A stretch of DNA of 64,000 nt from Nocardioides sp. SR21 (GCF_022761125.1 NZ_JAKWJR010000003.1:372001-436000), one strand, 5' to 3'; positions 1-14,069 are shown, numbered from the stretch's first letter. The notes: a model not told the origin generated them from the sequence alone. Numbers and translations are program-made.

Positions 1-969
1 GCCGTTCCAGAACACCGTCTTGGCGTCGGCGAGGGCCGCGGCGAACGCCGCACCCGAGTCGGGGCCGATGTCGAGACCGAGGCTGTCGCTCGGGATCTCG
101 TCGGCCGGTACGACGCGCGGCTCCGGCGTGCGGTCGCCGGACGGGAACGCGGTGTCCACCACGATGTCGGTGGGCAGCACGATCTCGACGCCGGACTCCT
201 GGGCCCGCTCGAGGTAGCTGCGGCAGGTGTCGAGCTGGTCCGCCTCGAGGAGGCTCTTGCCGACCTCGTGGCCCTGGGCCTTGAGGAAGGTGAACACCAT
301 GCCGCCGCCGATCAGCAGCTTGTCGGCCTTGCCGAGCAGGTTGTCGATGACGCCGAGCTTGTCGGAGACCTTCGAGCCGCCGAGCACGACGACGTACGGA
401 CGCGCCGGGGACTCCGTGAGCCGACGGAGCACGTCGATCTCGGCCGACACCAGGCCACCCATCGCATGCGGCAGCCGCTGCGCCACGTCGTACACCGACG
501 CCTGCTTGCGGTGGACGACACCGAAGCCGTCGGACACGAACGCGTCGGCGAGCGAGGCGAGCTGGTCGGCGAACGCGCCCCGCTCGGCCTCGTCCTTGCT
601 GGTCTCGCCCGCGTTGAACCGGACGTTCTCCAGCACCGCGACCTGGCCGTCGGCCAGGCCCGCGACGGTCTCCTGTGCGCTCCCACCGACGGTGTCGGTC
701 GCGAAGGCGACGTCCTGGCCGAGCAGCTCGCCGAGCCGCGCGGCCACCGGCCGGAGGGAGTACCGGTCCTCGGGCGCGCCCTTGGGACGCCCGAGGTGGG
801 CGGTGACGACCACCCGGGCGCCGGCCTCGGCCAGCGCCTGGATGGTCGGGACACTCGCCCGGATCCGCTTGTCGTCGGTGATCGTCGTGCCGTCGAGCGG
901 CACGTTCAGGTCCGATCGGACCAGGACGCGCTTCCCGGCGACGTCCCCCAGGCCGGCGTACTCGCTCAC
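1..969 (-). CDS. pgk: Phosphoglycerate kinase (C-terminus cut by window edge)
   Basis: This gene encodes the glycolytic enzyme that transfers phosphate from 1,3-bisphosphoglycerate to ADP. Reading leftward from a GTG at 969, the frame stays open for 323 codons to the window edge, so roughly the last 70-80 residues are missing. The N-terminus has the family's substrate-binding stretch ([10 protein letters not shown], then TAHLGRPKG), followed by [10 protein letters not shown] and the hinge and nucleotide region [10 protein letters not shown]. The start lies 2 bp downstream of the gap stop, so the two genes are almost certainly cotranscribed, the usual actinobacterial gap-pgk(-tpi) order. Nothing looks degenerate. 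Identification is firm; only the C-terminal nucleotide-binding end is unseen. Confidence 0.96.
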   Translation of the reverse strand, partial: MSEYAGLGDVAGKRVLVRSDLNVPLDGTTITDDKRIRASVPTIQALAEAGARVVVTAHLGRPKGAPEDRYSLRPVAARLGELLGQDVAFATDTVGGSAQETVAGLADGQVAVLENVRFNAGETSKDEAERGAFADQLASLADAFVSDGFGVVHRKQASVYDVAQRLPHAMGGLVSAEIDVLRRLTESPARPYVVVLGGSKVSDKLGVIDNLLGKADKLLIGGGMVFTFLKAQGHEVGKSLLEADQLDTCRSYLERAQESGVEIVLPTDIVVDTAFPSGDRTPEPRVVPADEIPSDSLGLDIGPDSGAAFAAALADAKTVFWNG

Positions 970-971
970 GG

Positions 972-2047
<1,076 letters not shown>

Positions 2048-2135
2048 CGGGCCGTCCGGCCTACGTGCGGGTAACCAAAGACCCGGCGACACCCACGCCG
2101 CTCGACCGCGCGAACGACTGGGTTCGATGCGCCCA

Positions 2136-2160
2136 TCGCGACCTCGTCCCTCGGTCGCGA
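2136..2160 (-). terminator. Hairpin terminator after whiA
   Basis: Arms TCGCGACC and GGTCGCGA (8 bp, perfect) enclose a 9-nt loop, about 57 nt past the whiA stop in the direction of transcription. No T-tract follows, as is common in high-GC actinobacteria. It probably ends the uvrC-rapZ-yvcK-whiA transcript before gap. Confidence 0.5.
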
Positions 2161-2216
2161 GGCTTACTCAACCTGCCTTCGCCCACGGCGCGCGTTCGTT
2201 CCTCACGCGCACCTGC

Positions 2217-3203
2217 TCACGCATCGTCGGCGAGCATCTCGGGCGTCAGCGAGGACTCCGTGTCGGGGATGCCGAGCTCCTCGGCGCGCTTGTCCGCCAT
2301 CGCGAGCAGCCGGCGGATCCGGCCGGCGATCGCGTCCTTGGTGAGGACCGGGTCGTGCAGCTGGCCGAGCTCCTCGAGCGACGCCTGCTTGTGCTCGAGC
2401 CGGAGCTCGCCGGCCATCCGCAGGTGGTCGGGGACCTCCTCGCCGAGGATCTCCATCGCGCGGTCGACGCGGGCACCGGCCGCCACGGCGGCACGCGCGG
2501 AACGGCGCAGGTTGGCGTCGTCGAAGTTCGCGAGCCGGTTGGCCGTCGCGCGGACCTCGCGGCGCATCCGGCGTTCTTCCCACGCCATCAGCGACTCGTG
2601 GGCGCCGAGCCGGGTCAGCAGCTGGCCGATCGCGTCACCGTCGCGGATCACGACCCGGTCGACGCCGCGGACCTCGCGGGCCTTGGCGTGGATGCCGAGC
2701 CGCCGGGCGACGCCGACGAGGGCGAGCGCGGCCTCAGGTCCGGGGCAGGTGACCTCGAGCGCCGAGGAGCGGCCGGGCTCGGTCAGCGAGCCGTGCGCGA
2801 GGAAGGCCCCGCGCCACGCGGCGACGGCGTCGCAGCCACCGCCGGACACGACCGCCGGCGGCAGGCCGCGCACCGGGCGGCCGCGCTGGTCGAGAAGCCC
2901 GGTCTGCCGGGCGAGCGCCTCGCCGTCCTTGACGACGCGGACGATGTAGCGGCTGCCCTTGCGGATCCCGTTGCCCTGCACCATCACGACGTCGGACTGG
3001 TGGCCGTAGACCTCCGCGATGTTCGTTCGCAGTCGCCGCGCCGCGGCGCCGGTGTCGAACTCCGCCTCGACGACGATCTTGCCGCTCACGATGTGCAGCC
3101 CGCCGGCGAACCGGAGCATCGTGGCGACCTCAGCCTTGCGGCAGCACGTCTTCGTGATCTGGGTGCTCGACAGCTCCGCCTTCACCTGTGCCGTCATCGC
3201 CAT
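2217..3203 (-). CDS. whiA: DNA-binding protein WhiA
   Basis: WhiA (328 aa) is a DNA-binding regulator. In Streptomyces it works with WhiB to control sporulation septation, and homologues influence cell division in many Gram-positive bacteria. The N-terminus ([11 protein letters not shown], then [16 protein letters not shown]) matches the WhiA-type LAGLIDADG-like domain. The C-terminal HTH region is visible around [20 protein letters not shown]. It is the last gene of the conserved rapZ-yvcK-whiA block, 22 bp after yvcK. The ATG at 3203 has an AAAGGA site upstream; an ATG two codons in is an alternative start. No anomaly seen. Confidence 0.96.
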   Translation of the reverse strand: MAMTAQVKAELSSTQITKTCCRKAEVATMLRFAGGLHIVSGKIVVEAEFDTGAAARRLRTNIAEVYGHQSDVVMVQGNGIRKGSRYIVRVVKDGEALARQTGLLDQRGRPVRGLPPAVVSGGGCDAVAAWRGAFLAHGSLTEPGRSSALEVTCPGPEAALALVGVARRLGIHAKAREVRGVDRVVIRDGDAIGQLLTRLGAHESLMAWEERRMRREVRATANRLANFDDANLRRSARAAVAAGARVDRAMEILGEEVPDHLRMAGELRLEHKQASLEELGQLHDPVLTKDAIAGRIRRLLAMADKRAEELGIPDTESSLTPEMLADDA

Positions 3204-3225
3204 GGGGTGGATCCTTTCACGCTCG

Positions 3226-4221
3226 TCAACGCGACGGGGCCTGCTCGTCGCGATCAGCGGCGCCCATGATGCGGGAGTACGCCGCGGCGAGCTTCACCGG
3301 GTCGTGTCTCGGGGTTCCGTCGCCGCGTGCGACGTCCGCGACCACGAGCTCCGCGCCGAGTGCGGACGCGATCCGCTCGAGGTCCTCGAGGTCGTCGCGC
3401 ACGCTGTCCGCGTCGGCGAGGACGGTGTGCACGCGCAGGTCCGGCGCGTGCTCGGCGAGCACCGCGAGGTGGTCGGCAGCGTCGAAGCCGGGGGTCTCCC
3501 CCGCCTGCTCGCCGAGGTTCAGGGTGACCACCACCCGGGCGTCGCTGGTGACGATCGCCTCGCGCAGCGCGGGGACCATCAGGTGCGGGATCACGGACGT
3601 GAACCACGACCCCGGACCGAGCACCAGCCAGTCGGCGACCTGGACGGCGTCGATCGCCTCCGGGCACGGCGCAGGCTCGGCCGGCTCGAGCGCGATCGAG
3701 GTGATGATGCCGTCGGTCGTGGCCACCTCGACCTGACCGCGCACCGAGGTCAGCGCATCGGGATCGGCCGGGTCGACGCCTCGCACCTGCGCGGTGATGT
3801 CGATCGGTGTGAGCGCCATGGGCAGCACCCGGCCGCTGGTGCCGAGCAGCCGCCCGACCCAGTCGAGTGCGGCCACCGGGTCTCCGAGCTGCTCCCAGAG
3901 CCCGACGATCAGCAGGTTCCCGATGGTGTGCCCGCGGATCTCGCCCTGCCCGGCGAACCGGTGCTGGAGCACCCGCGCCCAGGTGTCGCCCCACTGGTGG
4001 TCACCGCAGAGCGCGGCCAGCGCCATCCGCAGGTCGCCGGGAGGGAGCACGCCGAACTCCGAGCGCAGCCGCCCGGACGAGCCGCCGTTGTCGGCGACGG
4101 TGACGACCGCGGTCAGGTCGTCGACGACGAGGTCGTGGACGAGCTGCCTCAGCGCGCCCAGCGAGGCCGAGAGCCCGTGCCCGCCCCCGAAGGCGACCAC
4201 CGACTGCGCGCGCTCACTCAC
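3226..4221 (-). CDS. yvcK: YvcK/CofD-like gluconeogenesis factor
   Basis: This 331-residue protein belongs to the YvcK (CofD-like, UPF0052) family, which binds UDP-sugars and links carbon supply to cell-wall synthesis and cell shape. The nucleotide-sugar binding signature is clear: [19 protein letters not shown] at the N-terminus and [12 protein letters not shown] near residues 41-52. The GTG start at 4221 overlaps the 3' end of rapZ by 8 bp, implying translational coupling. Whether its role here is in gluconeogenic growth or wall synthesis cannot be read from sequence. Confidence 0.95.
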   Translation of the reverse strand: MSERAQSVVAFGGGHGLSASLGALRQLVHDLVVDDLTAVVTVADNGGSSGRLRSEFGVLPPGDLRMALAALCGDHQWGDTWARVLQHRFAGQGEIRGHTIGNLLIVGLWEQLGDPVAALDWVGRLLGTSGRVLPMALTPIDITAQVRGVDPADPDALTSVRGQVEVATTDGIITSIALEPAEPAPCPEAIDAVQVADWLVLGPGSWFTSVIPHLMVPALREAIVTSDARVVVTLNLGEQAGETPGFDAADHLAVLAEHAPDLRVHTVLADADSVRDDLEDLERIASALGAELVVADVARGDGTPRHDPVKLAAAYSRIMGAADRDEQAPSR

Positions 4222-5083
4222 GTCCCAGGTCCCGGTGGGCCGCCTTGACGTCGTACCCCGACGCGAGGAGCCGGCGGTTGATCTCCTCGGTCATCGCGAC
4301 GCTGCGGTGCTTGCCGCCGGTGCACCCGACGGCGACGGTCATGAACCGCTTGCCCTCGCGGAGGTAGCCCTCCGCGACGCCCTCGAGCACCGGCACGTAG
4401 CCGTCGAGGAACTCCGCGGCGCCCATCTGCTCCATGACGTACTCCGCCACGTCCTTGTCGCGGCCGGTGTGCGGTCGCAGCTCGGGGATCCAGAACGGGT
4501 TGGGCAGGAAGCGCATGTCGGCGACGAAGTCGGCGTCGACCGGGATGCCGTACTTGAAGCCGAAGCTGCTCACGGTGATCTTCAGCCGCGTGGAGTCCGG
4601 CGTGCCGAACGCCTCCGCGATCTTCTCGGTCAGCTGGTGCACGTTGAGCCGCGACGTGTCGATGACCAGGTCGGCGTCGCTGCGCAGGTCGGCGAGCACC
4701 TCGCGCTCGCGGATCAGCCCGTCGAGCAGCCGCCCGCTGCCCTGCAGCGGGTGCGGCCGGCGCGCGGCGTCCTGGCGGCGGACCAGCACGTCGTCGGCGC
4801 AGTCGAGGAACAGCAGCGTCGCGTGCCGACCGGTCGCGCCCTGGGCCAGGTTGGCCTGGAGGGACTGGAAGAACGAGCCGGAGCGGACGTCGACGACGAC
4901 CGCGATCGGCTGCTCGGTGCCGCGGCTCTCGTCGACCAGCTGGACGACCTCGCGCAGCAGGCTCGGCGGCAGGTTGTCGACCACGTAGAAGCCGAGGTCC
5001 TCCAGCTCCTTGGCCGCCGTGCTCCGACCGGCACCGGTCATGCCGGTGACGACCACGAGCTCGCCGTGACGCTCCCCACTCAT
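4214..5083 (-). CDS. rapZ: RapZ-family nucleotide-binding protein
   Basis: This is a 289-residue member of the RapZ/YvcJ family. In E. coli RapZ is an RNA-binding adaptor controlling glucosamine-6-phosphate synthase; in actinobacteria the function is less defined. The Walker A motif is GMTGAGRST at the N-terminus. The C-terminal domain carries the family's [10 protein letters not shown] motif. The ATG at 5083 overlaps the uvrC stop in an ATGA arrangement, so it is the credible start. A longer apparent frame continuing to 5839 is only a shadow of uvrC. Confidence 0.95.
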   Translation of the reverse strand: MSGERHGELVVVTGMTGAGRSTAAKELEDLGFYVVDNLPPSLLREVVQLVDESRGTEQPIAVVVDVRSGSFFQSLQANLAQGATGRHATLLFLDCADDVLVRRQDAARRPHPLQGSGRLLDGLIREREVLADLRSDADLVIDTSRLNVHQLTEKIAEAFGTPDSTRLKITVSSFGFKYGIPVDADFVADMRFLPNPFWIPELRPHTGRDKDVAEYVMEQMGAAEFLDGYVPVLEGVAEGYLREGKRFMTVAVGCTGGKHRSVAMTEEINRRLLASGYDVKAAHRDLGRE

Positions 5084-7053
5084 GATTCCTCGATCTCGCC
5101 CGTGGCGGTGTTGATGCTGACGATGGCAGGCCCAGTCTTGTCCTTCTCGCCGGCGACCGCATCCTTGATGGCCGTCGCCGTCGCCGGGCCGATGCCCGGC
5201 ACCTGCGCGAGCTCCTCGACGCTGGCCGCCCGGAGCTTCTTGAGCGAGCCGAAGTGCTTCAGCAGCGTCCTGCGGCGTACCTCGCCCAGGCCGGGGACGT
5301 CGTCGAGCAGGCTCTCCACCATCGTCTTCGACCGCCGGGAGCGGTGGTGGGTGATGGCGAAGCGGTGCGCCTCGTCGCGGATCCGCTGCAGCAGGTAGAG
5401 GCCCTCGCTCGAGCGGGCCAGGATGACCGGGTCCTCCTGGTCGGGGAGCCAGACCTCCTCCAGCCGCTTGGCCAGGCCGCACACCGGGATGTCGACGATC
5501 CCGAGCTCGGCGAGCGCGCGCTGCGCGGCCGCGACCTGGGGTGCGCCACCGTCGACGACGACGAGTCCGGGCGCGTAGGCGAACTTGCGCGGCCGGCCGG
5601 TCTCGGGGTCGACGAGCATCGGGCCGCTCTCGGTCACCACCGACTCGCTCGCGCCCTGCTCGTCGAGCAGGCGGCGGAACCGTCGGGTGATGACCTCGCG
5701 CATGGCCCGCACGTCGTCGGAGCCGTCCTGACCCTTGATCACGAACCGGCGGTACTCGCTCTTGCGCGCCAGCCCGTCCTCGAACACCACCATCGAGGCG
5801 ACGATCTCGGAGCCCTGGAGGTGGGACACGTCGGCGCACTCGATGCGCAGCGGTACCTCGTCGAGACCGAGCGCCTCCTGGATCTCCTCGAGCGCCCGGT
5901 TGCGGGTGGTGAGGTCGCTGGCGCGCTTGGTCTTGTGGAGCATCAGCGCCTGCTTGGCGTTCTGCGCGACCGTCTCCTGCAGGGTGCGCTTGTCACCGCG
6001 CTGCGGGATCCGGATCGCGACCTTCGAGCCGCGCACGTCGCTGAGGAGGTGTTCGTACGTCGCGTGGTCGGGCGGCAGCGCCGGGACCAGGATCTCGCGC
6101 GGGATCTCGTCGGGCCCGGCGCCGGCGTACAGCTGGAGCAGGAAGTCGTCGACGAGCTGCGCGGTGTCGCCCTCGTCGACGCGGTCGGCGACCCAGCCGC
6201 GCTGGCCGCGGATCCGGCCGCCACGGACGTAGAAGATCTGCACCGCGACCTCGAGCGGGTCCTCGGCCAGCGCGATCACGTCGGCGTCGGTGCCGTCGCC
6301 GAGGACCACGGCCTGCTTCTCCAGCGCCTTGTTCAGCGCGCCGAGGTCGTCGCGCAGGCGTGCCGCCTTCTCGAAGTCGAGCGCCTCGGAGGCGGCGTAC
6401 ATCTCCTTCTCGACGCGGCGCACGAACGCCGTCGTCTGCCCCGCCATGAAGTCGCAGAAGTCGTCGACGATCGCGCGGTGCTCGTCGGCCGAGACCTTGC
6501 CGACGCACGGCGCGGAGCACTTGTCGATGTAGCCGAGCAGGCACGGCCGGCCGATCTGCGCCGACCGCTTGAACACGCCGTTGCTGCACGAGCGCATCGG
6601 GAAGACCCGCAGCAGCAGGTCGACGGTCTCGCGGATCGCCCAGGCGTGGCTGTACGGGCCGAAGTAGCGGGTGCCCTTGCGCTTGGCGCCGCGCCCGACC
6701 ATCACCCGCGGGTACTCCTCGCCGACGGTCACCGCCAGCCACGGGTACGACTTGTCGTCGCGGTACTTCACGTTGAAGCGCGGGTCGTACTCCTTGATCC
6801 AGGAGTACTCCAGCTGCAGCGCCTCGACCTCGGTCTTCACGACCGTCCACTCGACACTGGCGGCGGTGGTCACCATCGTGGCGGTGCGCGCGTGCAGGTT
6901 GCCGAGGTCCTGGAAGTACGACGACAGCCGGGCGCGGAGGTTCTTCGCCTTGCCGACGTAGACGACCCGGCCCTTGGGGTCGCGGAACCGGTAGACACCC
7001 GGTTGGGTCGGGATCGACCCCGGTTCGGGCCGGTACGACGCGGGCGATGGCAC
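5080..7053 (-). CDS. uvrC: Excinuclease ABC subunit C
   Basis: UvrC (657 aa) makes the dual incisions in nucleotide excision repair after UvrAB loads at a lesion. The N-terminal GIY-YIG nuclease domain is seen as [25 protein letters not shown]/UvrB-interacting segment lies near residue 215 ([14 protein letters not shown]). The RNase H-like endonuclease domain has [20 protein letters not shown], and the C-terminal (HhH)2 domain has [19 protein letters not shown] and VPGIGPATA. It is first in the rapZ-yvcK-whiA operon and divergent from the TTC38-like gene across 71 bp. No LexA box was noticed in front of it, unlike uvrA. Confidence 0.98.
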   Translation of the reverse strand: MPSPASYRPEPGSIPTQPGVYRFRDPKGRVVYVGKAKNLRARLSSYFQDLGNLHARTATMVTTAASVEWTVVKTEVEALQLEYSWIKEYDPRFNVKYRDDKSYPWLAVTVGEEYPRVMVGRGAKRKGTRYFGPYSHAWAIRETVDLLLRVFPMRSCSNGVFKRSAQIGRPCLLGYIDKCSAPCVGKVSADEHRAIVDDFCDFMAGQTTAFVRRVEKEMYAASEALDFEKAARLRDDLGALNKALEKQAVVLGDGTDADVIALAEDPLEVAVQIFYVRGGRIRGQRGWVADRVDEGDTAQLVDDFLLQLYAGAGPDEIPREILVPALPPDHATYEHLLSDVRGSKVAIRIPQRGDKRTLQETVAQNAKQALMLHKTKRASDLTTRNRALEEIQEALGLDEVPLRIECADVSHLQGSEIVASMVVFEDGLARKSEYRRFVIKGQDGSDDVRAMREVITRRFRRLLDEQGASESVVTESGPMLVDPETGRPRKFAYAPGLVVVDGGAPQVAAAQRALAELGIVDIPVCGLAKRLEEVWLPDQEDPVILARSSEGLYLLQRIRDEAHRFAITHHRSRRSKTMVESLLDDVPGLGEVRRRTLLKHFGSLKKLRAASVEELAQVPGIGPATATAIKDAVAGEKDKTGPAIVSINTATGEIEES

Positions 7054-7124
7054 GCCGCAACCCTACGGTCCGGCACCGACACCAGATCCACCCCCGGCAT
7101 TGTTGAGTGTTCTACTCTACTTAC

Positions 7125-8417
7125 ATGCCTTGTCGTGACCCCTACGGCTACGCCCTCACCTGCAGCCCCGCGGCGGGCGCCGCCTACAACCGCGGCGTCA
7201 CCGACCTGCTGCGGCTGCGGGCCGGGGCGGAGCAGGCCGTGGCCGCCTCGATCGCGCTCGACCCGACGTTCGCCCTCGGTCACGCGACCCTGGCGCTGCT
7301 CGGCCACGAGCTGTGCGCCGCCGTCGACGTGCAGGCGCGGCTGCGCGACGCACTGCTGCACGTGGTCCGGGCCACCGACCGCGAGCGCAGCCACGTCCTG
7401 GCCGTCGCCGCCCACCTGCGCGGGGACTCCGAACCGCTGGTGCGGCACCTCCACGAGTACCCGCGCGACGCGGTCCTGCTCTCGACCGCCGTCCCGACGA
7501 TCGCGTTCGCCGGCGTGACCGAGGTGCCCGAGGAGGCCTGGGCGCTGGTCGAGCGGGCGATCCCGGCGTACGGCGACGACTGGTGGTTCACCGGCCTGCT
7601 CGCGTTCATCCGCCAGGAGCAGGGCCGCTTCGACGAGGCGATGGACCTCTCCTGCCGCTCCCTGGCCGAGGAGCCCGGCGCCGGGCACTCCGCGCACGCG
7701 CGGGCGCACGCGCACTACGAGACCGGCGACCACGAGGCCGGGCTCGCCTGGATGGACGGCTGGGTGACCGGCGACGGCGCCTCGATCGAGAGCCTCAGCC
7801 ACTTCTCCTGGCACGCCGCGCTGCACGAGCTCTCGCTCGGCGACCTCGACGCCGTACGCCGGCGGTACGACGCACAGCTGCGCCCCGAGCACGGGCTCGG
7901 CTGCCGGGCCCTGGTCGACAGCGGCTCACTGCTGTTCCGATGGGCGATCACCCCGGATGCGAGCGCCGTACCGCCGATGGACGGCGTCGCCGACCTCGCC
8001 GGCCGGGACACCCTCGAGCGGCCGGCCACGCCGTTCCTCGCCCTCCACGCCGCGATCGCGCTGCTCGCCACCGACGACCGGATCGGCCTCGGCCGGCTCG
8101 AGGCCTGGGCCGCCGTGCACCCCCACCCCACCCAGCGCGAGGTCGTCGCTCCCCTGGCCTCGGCCCTCCGCCTGATGGCGACCGGCCGATGTACGGCGGC
8201 GGCCGACGCGCTCGCGGCCCTGCAGCCGCAGGTGCGACGTCTCGGCGGCTCCGACGCCCAGCGCGAGATCGTCGAGGAGGCCCGGATCGCGGCGCTGCTG
8301 CGGGCGGACCGGCTCGACGAGGCCCGCGTCGTGCTGGACGCGCGGATCGACCGGCGTCGCTCGCCGCGCGACGAGCGCTGGCGTCAGGAGTGCCGGCCCG
8401 CCGCGCGGGTCACCTGA
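7125..8417 (+). CDS. TTC38-like tetratricopeptide repeat protein
   Basis: This 430-residue soluble protein resembles the TTC38 family, helical TPR-repeat proteins of unknown biochemical role. Landmarks are the ARAHAHYETGDHEAGLAWMD stretch and HFSWHAALHELSLGD, both characteristic of that family. The preferred start is the ATG at 7125; an in-frame GTG at 7107 is an alternative. No strong ribosome site precedes 7125, so a leaderless transcript is possible. A weak inverted repeat (GAGT-N5-ACTC, 7105-7117) lies just upstream. The 3' end overlaps the convergent Rieske gene by 34 bp. Confidence 0.8.
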   Translation: MPCRDPYGYALTCSPAAGAAYNRGVTDLLRLRAGAEQAVAASIALDPTFALGHATLALLGHELCAAVDVQARLRDALLHVVRATDRERSHVLAVAAHLRGDSEPLVRHLHEYPRDAVLLSTAVPTIAFAGVTEVPEEAWALVERAIPAYGDDWWFTGLLAFIRQEQGRFDEAMDLSCRSLAEEPGAGHSAHARAHAHYETGDHEAGLAWMDGWVTGDGASIESLSHFSWHAALHELSLGDLDAVRRRYDAQLRPEHGLGCRALVDSGSLLFRWAITPDASAVPPMDGVADLAGRDTLERPATPFLALHAAIALLATDDRIGLGRLEAWAAVHPHPTQREVVAPLASALRLMATGRCTAAADALAALQPQVRRLGGSDAQREIVEEARIAALLRADRLDEARVVLDARIDRRRSPRDERWRQECRPAARVT

Positions 8418-8872
8418 CCGTCGGTCGCCTCCACCGCGACCGACCGGAGCGCCTGGCTCGCCGGACCGGCGAGCACCGCTCCGTCCTCGATCGAGAACCG
8501 GCTGCCGTGGCACGGGCAGCCGATCGCACCGCCCGACACCTGGGACACCACGCACCCCCGGTGGGTGCAGATCGCCGAGAACGCGCGGAACACGCCCTTC
8601 GACGGCTGGGTCACCACGAGCTCACCGTCGGTGAGCACCCGGCCACCCCCGACCGGCACATCGGACACCGGGACCAGCGACTCGACCGCCCGCTCGGACG
8701 GCGTGGGCTCGGGCGCCGACGACGACGTCGCGGGGTCGCTGGGCTCGGGCGTGCTGCTCGCGGTCGGGGTCGGAGCCGTCACCGACGGCTCGCTCCCACC
8801 GCCGCACGCCGCGAGCAACGGCACGCCGGCGGCACCGGCGAGCGTCGCTCTCCTGCTGGTCCGGGCAGCCAT
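8384..8872 (-). CDS. Rieske [2Fe-2S] lipoprotein, second of a tandem pair
   Basis: This 162-residue exported protein has a twin-arginine-like signal (SRRATLAGAAG) ending in a lipobox (PLLAAC), then a Ser/Thr/Pro/Glu-rich linker of about 45 residues. The Rieske domain carries ligand motifs CTHRGC and CPCHGS, with both disulfide cysteines, so it should bind a [2Fe-2S] cluster outside the membrane. It follows its paralogue 8877-9299 by 4 bp and shares the VPVGGG, ELVVTQPSKG and SIEDG blocks. The linker is much longer than in the paralogue. The electron partner is unknown; no cytochrome b gene is nearby. Confidence 0.85.
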   Translation of the reverse strand: MAARTSRRATLAGAAGVPLLAACGGGSEPSVTAPTPTASSTPEPSDPATSSSAPEPTPSERAVESLVPVSDVPVGGGRVLTDGELVVTQPSKGVFRAFSAICTHRGCVVSQVSGGAIGCPCHGSRFSIEDGAVLAGPASQALRSVAVEATDGQVTRAAGRHS

Positions 8873-8876
8873 CGCG

Positions 8877-9299
8877 TCAGGCGATCGAGATGTCGTCGCC
8901 CTCGACGCTGACGTCGACGCTCGAGAGCGCCGACGGCGCCGGGCCGCCGAGCACGGAGCCGTCCTCGATCGAGAACGAGCTCCCGTGGCAGGTGCAGTTG
9001 ATCGCGCCGTCCTTCACGTTCGACACCAGGCAGCCCTGGTGGGTGCACACGGCCGAGAAGCACTTGAAGTCACCCTCGGTCGGCTGCGTCACCACGACGC
9101 TCTGGTCGGCGAAGATCTCGCCGCCGCCGACCGGGATGTCCGACGTCGACGCCAGCACCTCCCCGGGCGTCGTGGCACTTCCCGGATCCTTCGCCGTGGT
9201 CTCCTCGCTGCCCCCGCACGCGGCGAGCAGCGGCAGCGCCACGCCCGCGGTCGCGGCGCCCGACAGCGCATTCCTCCTGGTGATGCCCTCGCGGCTCAC
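8877..9299 (-). CDS. Rieske [2Fe-2S] lipoprotein, first of a tandem pair
   Basis: This 140-residue protein has a twin-arginine-like segment (TRRNALSGAA) and lipobox (PLLAAC), followed by a short linker and a Rieske domain with CTHQGC and CTCHGS ligands. It should be a membrane-anchored, extracytoplasmic iron-sulfur protein, possibly Tat-exported. The GTG start at 9299 has a GAGAGGAA ribosome site. It lies 90 bp downstream of uvrA on the same strand, and a TAGGGT box in that gap could be its own promoter. It heads a two-gene unit with its paralogue, evidently a duplication. It is too small to be a bc1 Rieske subunit. Confidence 0.87.
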   Translation of the reverse strand: MSREGITRRNALSGAATAGVALPLLAACGGSEETTAKDPGSATTPGEVLASTSDIPVGGGEIFADQSVVVTQPTEGDFKCFSAVCTHQGCLVSNVKDGAINCTCHGSSFSIEDGSVLGGPAPSALSSVDVSVEGDDISIA

Positions 9300-9389
9300 A
9301 GTGTTCCTCTCGACGGATCTCGTAGAACGTTCACCCTACAAACGGACGAACGGGCTCCGAGGTTCGGATCGATGAGAGTTCGCTGTGAA

Positions 9390-12458
<3,069 letters not shown>

Positions 12459-12472
12459 TGATTCCCCTCGCT

Positions 12473-12488
12473 TCGAACAGGTGTTCGT
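12473..12488. promoter_or_regulatory. LexA (SOS) operator of uvrA
   Basis: TCGAACAGGTGTTCGT matches the actinobacterial SOS box TCGAAC-N4-GTTCGA at all but the last base. It sits 15 bp upstream of the uvrA GTG, placing uvrA under DNA-damage control and arguing against the longer uvrA start. It lies in the 142-bp divergent region shared with the gene at 12601. Confidence 0.85.
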
Positions 12489-12600
12489 CATCGTACGCGG
12501 TCAGACAAGGCCGCCTCGGCTCCGTACCCGGCCGCGCCGCCCACGATCTCACGCGCCACCGACAGCCGGAATTCGAGCGTCCGTCGGGCAGGATGGGCCC

Positions 12601-13287
12601 ATGGCCGAGACGCCCCAGGACCCGCTGCCCGACGCCACGCGCCGGTTGATCCGCACCGCGGACGCCCTGGCCGAGACGGCGTACGCCGAGCCGAGCGGGC
12701 TGCCCGGTTGGAGCCGGGCGCACGTGCTCGCCCACCTGACGCTGAACGCCGAGGGGCTCGCCGGCGCCCTCAACGGGCTCGGCGGCGAGGCCACCACGAT
12801 GTACACGTCCGAGGAGGCACGGGACGCCGACATCGCCACCCTGGCCGGCCAGGACCCCGCGGTCGTGCGTGACCGGCTCCTCGCCGCGTGCACCGCCTTC
12901 GGCGACGCCCTCGCGGCGGTGCCCGCGGACGCGTGGGACGCCGAGATCGAGCGCACCCCGGGAGGCCGCCGCTTCCCGGCCGCGATGGTGCCCACCATGC
13001 GGCTGCGCGAGGTGGAGATCCACCACGCCGACCTCGACGCCGGCTACACCCGGGCCGACTGGAGTCCCGAGTTCAGCGTCTCGCTCCTCGACGCCGCGGT
13101 CGAGCGGCCGGGGCAGCCCGCCTTCGTGGCCGAACCGACCGACCTCGACCGCCGCTGGGAGGCCGGTACCGGTGGCCCGACCGTGACCGGCGCGGTCGCC
13201 GACCTCGGCTGGTGGGTCACCGGCCGCGGCGGCGGGAGTGGACTGAGCAGCAACGACGGCGCCGTACCGACGATCGGAGCGATCTGA
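12601..13287 (+). CDS. Maleylpyruvate isomerase-family mycothiol-dependent enzyme
   Basis: The 228-residue protein belongs to the DinB-like MDMPI family, mycothiol-dependent isomerases or transferases. Family marks are the N-terminal PSGLPGWSRAHVLAHLTLNA stretch, whose histidine is one metal ligand, and MRLREVEIHHADLDAGY around residue 140, which supplies others. The C-terminal domain fits the MDMPI C-terminal type. An AGGA site lies about 10 bases before the ATG. It is translationally coupled to the MBL gene (TGATG), so both may act on mycothiol adducts. The substrate cannot be assigned. Confidence 0.85.
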   Translation: MAETPQDPLPDATRRLIRTADALAETAYAEPSGLPGWSRAHVLAHLTLNAEGLAGALNGLGGEATTMYTSEEARDADIATLAGQDPAVVRDRLLAACTAFGDALAAVPADAWDAEIERTPGGRRFPAAMVPTMRLREVEIHHADLDAGYTRADWSPEFSVSLLDAAVERPGQPAFVAEPTDLDRRWEAGTGGPTVTGAVADLGWWVTGRGGGSGLSSNDGAVPTIGAI

Positions 13288-13958
13288 TGACCTACACCGG
13301 AGCGGTCTCCCCCGGAGGCCCCGCGGACGTGCGCGAGCTCGCGCACCTGACGATCACCAAGGTGGCCGTCGACGAGAAGATGTCCAACAACTGCTACCTC
13401 CTGCACTGCCGCGACACCGGCGAGCAGGTGCTGATCGACGCCGCCGACGCGTCCGCGACGCTGCTGCCCCTGATCGGCGACGCCGGGCTCACCTCGGTGA
13501 TCACGACCCACCAGCACTGGGACCACCACCGCGCGCTCGCCGACGTGGTCGCCGCGACCGGCGCCTCGGTCGTCGCCGGCGTACCTGATGCCGCGGCGAT
13601 CACCGAGCAGACGGGCGTGCCCGTCACGCACCCGCTCGGCGCCGGCGACACGGTGTCGGTGGGGTCCTGCACGCTCGAGGTGATCCCGATCGCCGGGCAC
13701 ACCCCGGGCTCGATCGCGCTCCTGTACGACGACCCCGACGGCCACCCGCACCTGTGGACCGGCGACTCGCTGTTCCCCGGAGGCGTCGGCAACACGTTCG
13801 GCGACGCCGCGGCCTTCGCGCAGCTCATCGACGAGGTCGAGACGAAGATCTTCGGCCGGCTCCCCGACGACACCTGGTTCTACCCCGGCCACGGCAACGA
13901 CTCGACGCTCGGCGCCGAGCGCGCGTCGCTGGGCGAGTGGCGGGCGCGGGGCTGGTAG
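13287..13958 (+). CDS. MBL-fold hydrolase (glyoxalase II-like)
   Basis: This 223-residue cytosolic metallo-beta-lactamase-fold hydrolase has the metal motif THQHWDHH, a downstream AGHTPGS histidine, GDSLFPGG, and a terminal YPGHGND. This set fits glyoxalase II-type thioesterases, dinuclear zinc or iron enzymes. It starts inside the stop of the MDMPI gene, and the pair lies beside uvrA, a neighbourhood that recurs in actinobacteria. A role on mycothiol thioesters is plausible but inferred only from context. It is followed by the inverted repeat at 13974-14036. Confidence 0.87.
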   Translation: MTYTGAVSPGGPADVRELAHLTITKVAVDEKMSNNCYLLHCRDTGEQVLIDAADASATLLPLIGDAGLTSVITTHQHWDHHRALADVVAATGASVVAGVPDAAAITEQTGVPVTHPLGAGDTVSVGSCTLEVIPIAGHTPGSIALLYDDPDGHPHLWTGDSLFPGGVGNTFGDAAAFAQLIDEVETKIFGRLPDDTWFYPGHGNDSTLGAERASLGEWRARGW

Positions 13959-13973
13959 CCCGCGCGATCACGA

Positions 13974-14036
13974 CGCGGAATGGTCACCAACCGCACGATT
14001 TCGGGCCCAGAACGCGCGGTTTGTGACCATTCCGCG
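13974..14036. repeat. Near-perfect 21-bp inverted repeat
   Basis: Arms at 13974-13994 and 14016-14036 pair over 21 bp with one mismatch, around a 21-nt centre holding GGGCCC. Arm cores are GGAATGGTCACC and its complement. It lies between two same-direction genes and lacks a T-tract. It could terminate the MBL transcript, bind a protein, or be a dispersed palindromic element. Confidence 0.85.
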
Positions 14037-14069
14037 ACTCCACGGCTCACCCAAGCGCCAGGATGAGGC

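Noticed and set aside
4214-5839. Apparent 541-residue fusion upstream of rapZ
   Set aside because: The first 250 residues are uvrC in the wrong frame; RapZ homology starts at the ATG at 5083 with an ATGA overlap.
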